Shown piece by piece: positions 62,266 through 64,000 of a stretch of 64,000 nt of DNA. Location of the stretch: positions 1,746,501-1,810,500 of the forward strand of contig WPIO01000084.1 in assembly GCA_009760855.2 (NCBI GenBank), given 5' to 3'. The number at the start of each line of letters is the position of its first letter. The first letter of the stretch is position 1. The translations under genes and the position numbers were made by a program. Source of the stretch: Cristatella mucedo (lineage: Eukaryota; Bryozoa; Phylactolaemata; Cristatellidae). The notes below the pieces were generated by a model, which did no database searches, was not told where the DNA came from, and saw only the letters and a list, made by a program, of their open reading frames with translations.

Positions 62266-62829
62266 GTTAGACTCCTGTACACAGGATCGGTATGGTTGTA
62301 CAATAATCGTGATGGTGAATATGAAAGGAGGTCAATGCCTGGAAAAACGATATGTGCAACTGCCATAATGATGAAAGACAGAAGAAGTTGAAGATTAGAG
62401 AGATCAAAGCAAGGTTTACATAAAACTACGATAAGCATCATACAAGAAAATAGAAGGGCACATCAAGAGTTATTACTATTTTGCAGGTATGTGACTGAAC
62501 GGGTTCAGTAAGAAGGCTAGGGTGAGAAATTTCTTGTATGGAATAGGAAGGCTTTATGAGTGTGATGCAAAAAAGCTATGCAAAATTGCTTGTGTGTCAC
62601 CCGAGAGCAAGGCATTGAGATCACCTCAACTCCTGATTTATCATCCAACATGTCCTACATCATCATCTGCAGTTCTTGTAATACAGCATCATCTAAAGAG
62701 CACGGTAGGTACTCAGCCGAGCAGTTTTTCAAACTAGTACAGAAGGACTGTCACGCTAAAGCCATTTGGCAAGAAAGAGCAGGCAATACAGCTACCATCC
62801 ACCTGAAGGGAATGTAAAAAGTAATGTAT

Positions 62830-62948
62830 CTCATTCTGTTATTCCACAAAGTCATAAAGACTATGTGGGTGTTACGCAGGAGCATTTTGTATAGCGCACT
62901 CACAGCCTGAGCGGCTTTCGGTACGCATTCGGTAGCCAACAGACTTCG
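62830..62948 (-). mobile_element. LINE-B 3' tail
   Basis: Plus reading aaagtcataaagactatgtg, then tgtatagcgcactcacagcc and gtagccaacagacttc, matching the 54280 copy. Confidence 0.65.
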
Positions 62949-63284
62949 GCATTGACAAAGTCTGCATCAAGGACAAGCACTGCATCAAAGCAGAGCGAAA
63001 ATGCTAACAGTAGCAGACAGAAAAAGTAAGGGGCATACTCACAGCACACTAGAGCCACTAACACCAACAAGTAAATGGCCGTCCACTGACTAAACCCCAA
63101 CTCAAGACACGTAGGTTGTATAATTTTAGATGTTTCTTTGATGAAATTTTTTATGATTATGATGATTGTTGTTATTATTATGCAAATAAACTCTAGTTCA
63201 AGGGATGCCCTTTGCACCGCTGGTATCTTGGGAAAGGTCGTGGAATACCATAAACCAGGACTTCCTAATACCATACACTTGCTA

Positions 63285-63400
63285 AGGACAGTTAAGCACT
63301 ACCGGGTAATAAGAATTTCGACGGTAATGAGACTTCCCAGGATAATAAGACTTCCTTGGGTAATTAGGAACTTCCAGGGTAATAGGATGTCGCAGGGTTG
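63285..63400. repeat. 18-bp degenerate tandem array (ggtaat units)
   Basis: Units such as ggtaatgagacttcccag, gataataagacttccttg and ggtaattaggaacttccag, about five copies. Confidence 0.7.
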
Positions 63401-63929
63401 GAACACTTTCTCTTATTTGCAGAATCAGGAATGTTATATATGCACAGGCCTATATCCAAGCATTCCCATATTATTTGATGAAGTTTCTCCCTTCCAAAAG
63501 AGGTTCTCCATGGCCATAACACAGATTCGAATATTGGAAAGGTATTCATGCACAACCGGTTTCGGAAGCACTTGGCTGCCTCTGTAACTGCTTAGTGCAG
63601 TCTCGCAAATGCAGAAAGATGACACGCCCAAGGACTTGAGTGATTACCACACACGACAAAGCCAAGCACCAGCTTCTACAGTACAAGGCTCGAACCGCCA
63701 CTCATGTCTACACTGCTGCAAAAAAGATCATAGAGGCTAAGCTCCCTAGCACCTGCGTGCCAACACTATATTTTACTTTAACACTAAGACAGACAGTCGC
63801 ACTACAAAGATCAAGAATGTAACTTGCGCCTAGGCAATGCAACGACTAGCGGGAAATGACAGCAACCGCAGTGGAAGCAGCAATGGCACAGACGCAAAGC
63901 TACCAAAGGAAGCTTCTCTTCAGGCAGGC

Positions 63930-64000
63930 ATAACAATAATAATAATGCACTTGATAAAGTGCCCTCAGAGAACTCAATCTCTCTAGGCACTTTACATTTG
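63930..64000 (-). mobile_element. LINE-A 3' tail, cut by the window edge
   Basis: (AAT)n then gataaagtgccctcagagaa in plus reading. The rest lies outside the window. Confidence 0.75.

Overview
The window is nuclear DNA of an invertebrate animal. All four recognisable genes are split by GT-AG introns, and none of the spacing or operon structure is bacterial. A CatSper ion-channel subunit (a sperm flagellum gene) and a TRAF adaptor (innate signalling) point to Metazoa. Most of the rest is retrotransposons, tRNA-derived SINEs, small DNA transposons and microsatellites. I cannot fix the phylum from the sequence.

I assembled four gene models by joining exons whose splice sites and phases agree. 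(1) CATSPER2-like channel, minus strand, 14121 to 5612, five coding exons, about 401 aa; its 5.8 kb first intron is full of repeats. (2) SLC25A44-like mitochondrial carrier, plus strand, 24845 to 30588, three exons, 322 aa, with a poly(A) signal at 30806. (3) ERG28-like sterol-biosynthesis scaffold, plus strand, 38386 to 41779, three exons, 152 aa. (4) TRAF3-like RING/zinc-finger/MATH adaptor, minus strand, 60999 to 52878, nine exons, 549 aa. The four genes have no shared pathway; they are ordinary eukaryotic neighbours.

The repeat landscape is rich. A CR1/L2-like LINE (LINE-A) occurs in both orientations throughout; the best copy is 35705-38086, and a copy with endonuclease and RT regions lies at 21163-23640. 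A tRNA-derived SINE (SINE-A) ends in the same tail as LINE-A, which suggests the SINE borrows that LINE's machinery. A second SINE (SINE-B) and a second LINE (LINE-B) are also dispersed. DNA elements include a short hAT element that looks like SPIN, with a perfect 8-bp target duplication, nested in a LINE inside the CATSPER2 intron; a 401-bp hAT-like element; three copies of a Helitron-like element; and a 985-bp terminal-inverted-repeat element.

Region by region: 1-5.2 kb has no recognised gene; 5.2-14.1 kb is CATSPER2 with nested repeats; 14-24 kb is repeats and a GC-rich tract at 17-18 kb; 24.4-30.8 kb is the carrier gene; 31-35.7 kb is repeats with an LTR-like tract; 35.7-41.8 kb is LINE-A abutting ERG28; 42-51.5 kb holds two LTR-flanked composite elements, one with a gag-like ORF and one with a decayed transposase-like ORF; 52.6-61 kb is the TRAF gene; 61-64 kb is LINE remains.
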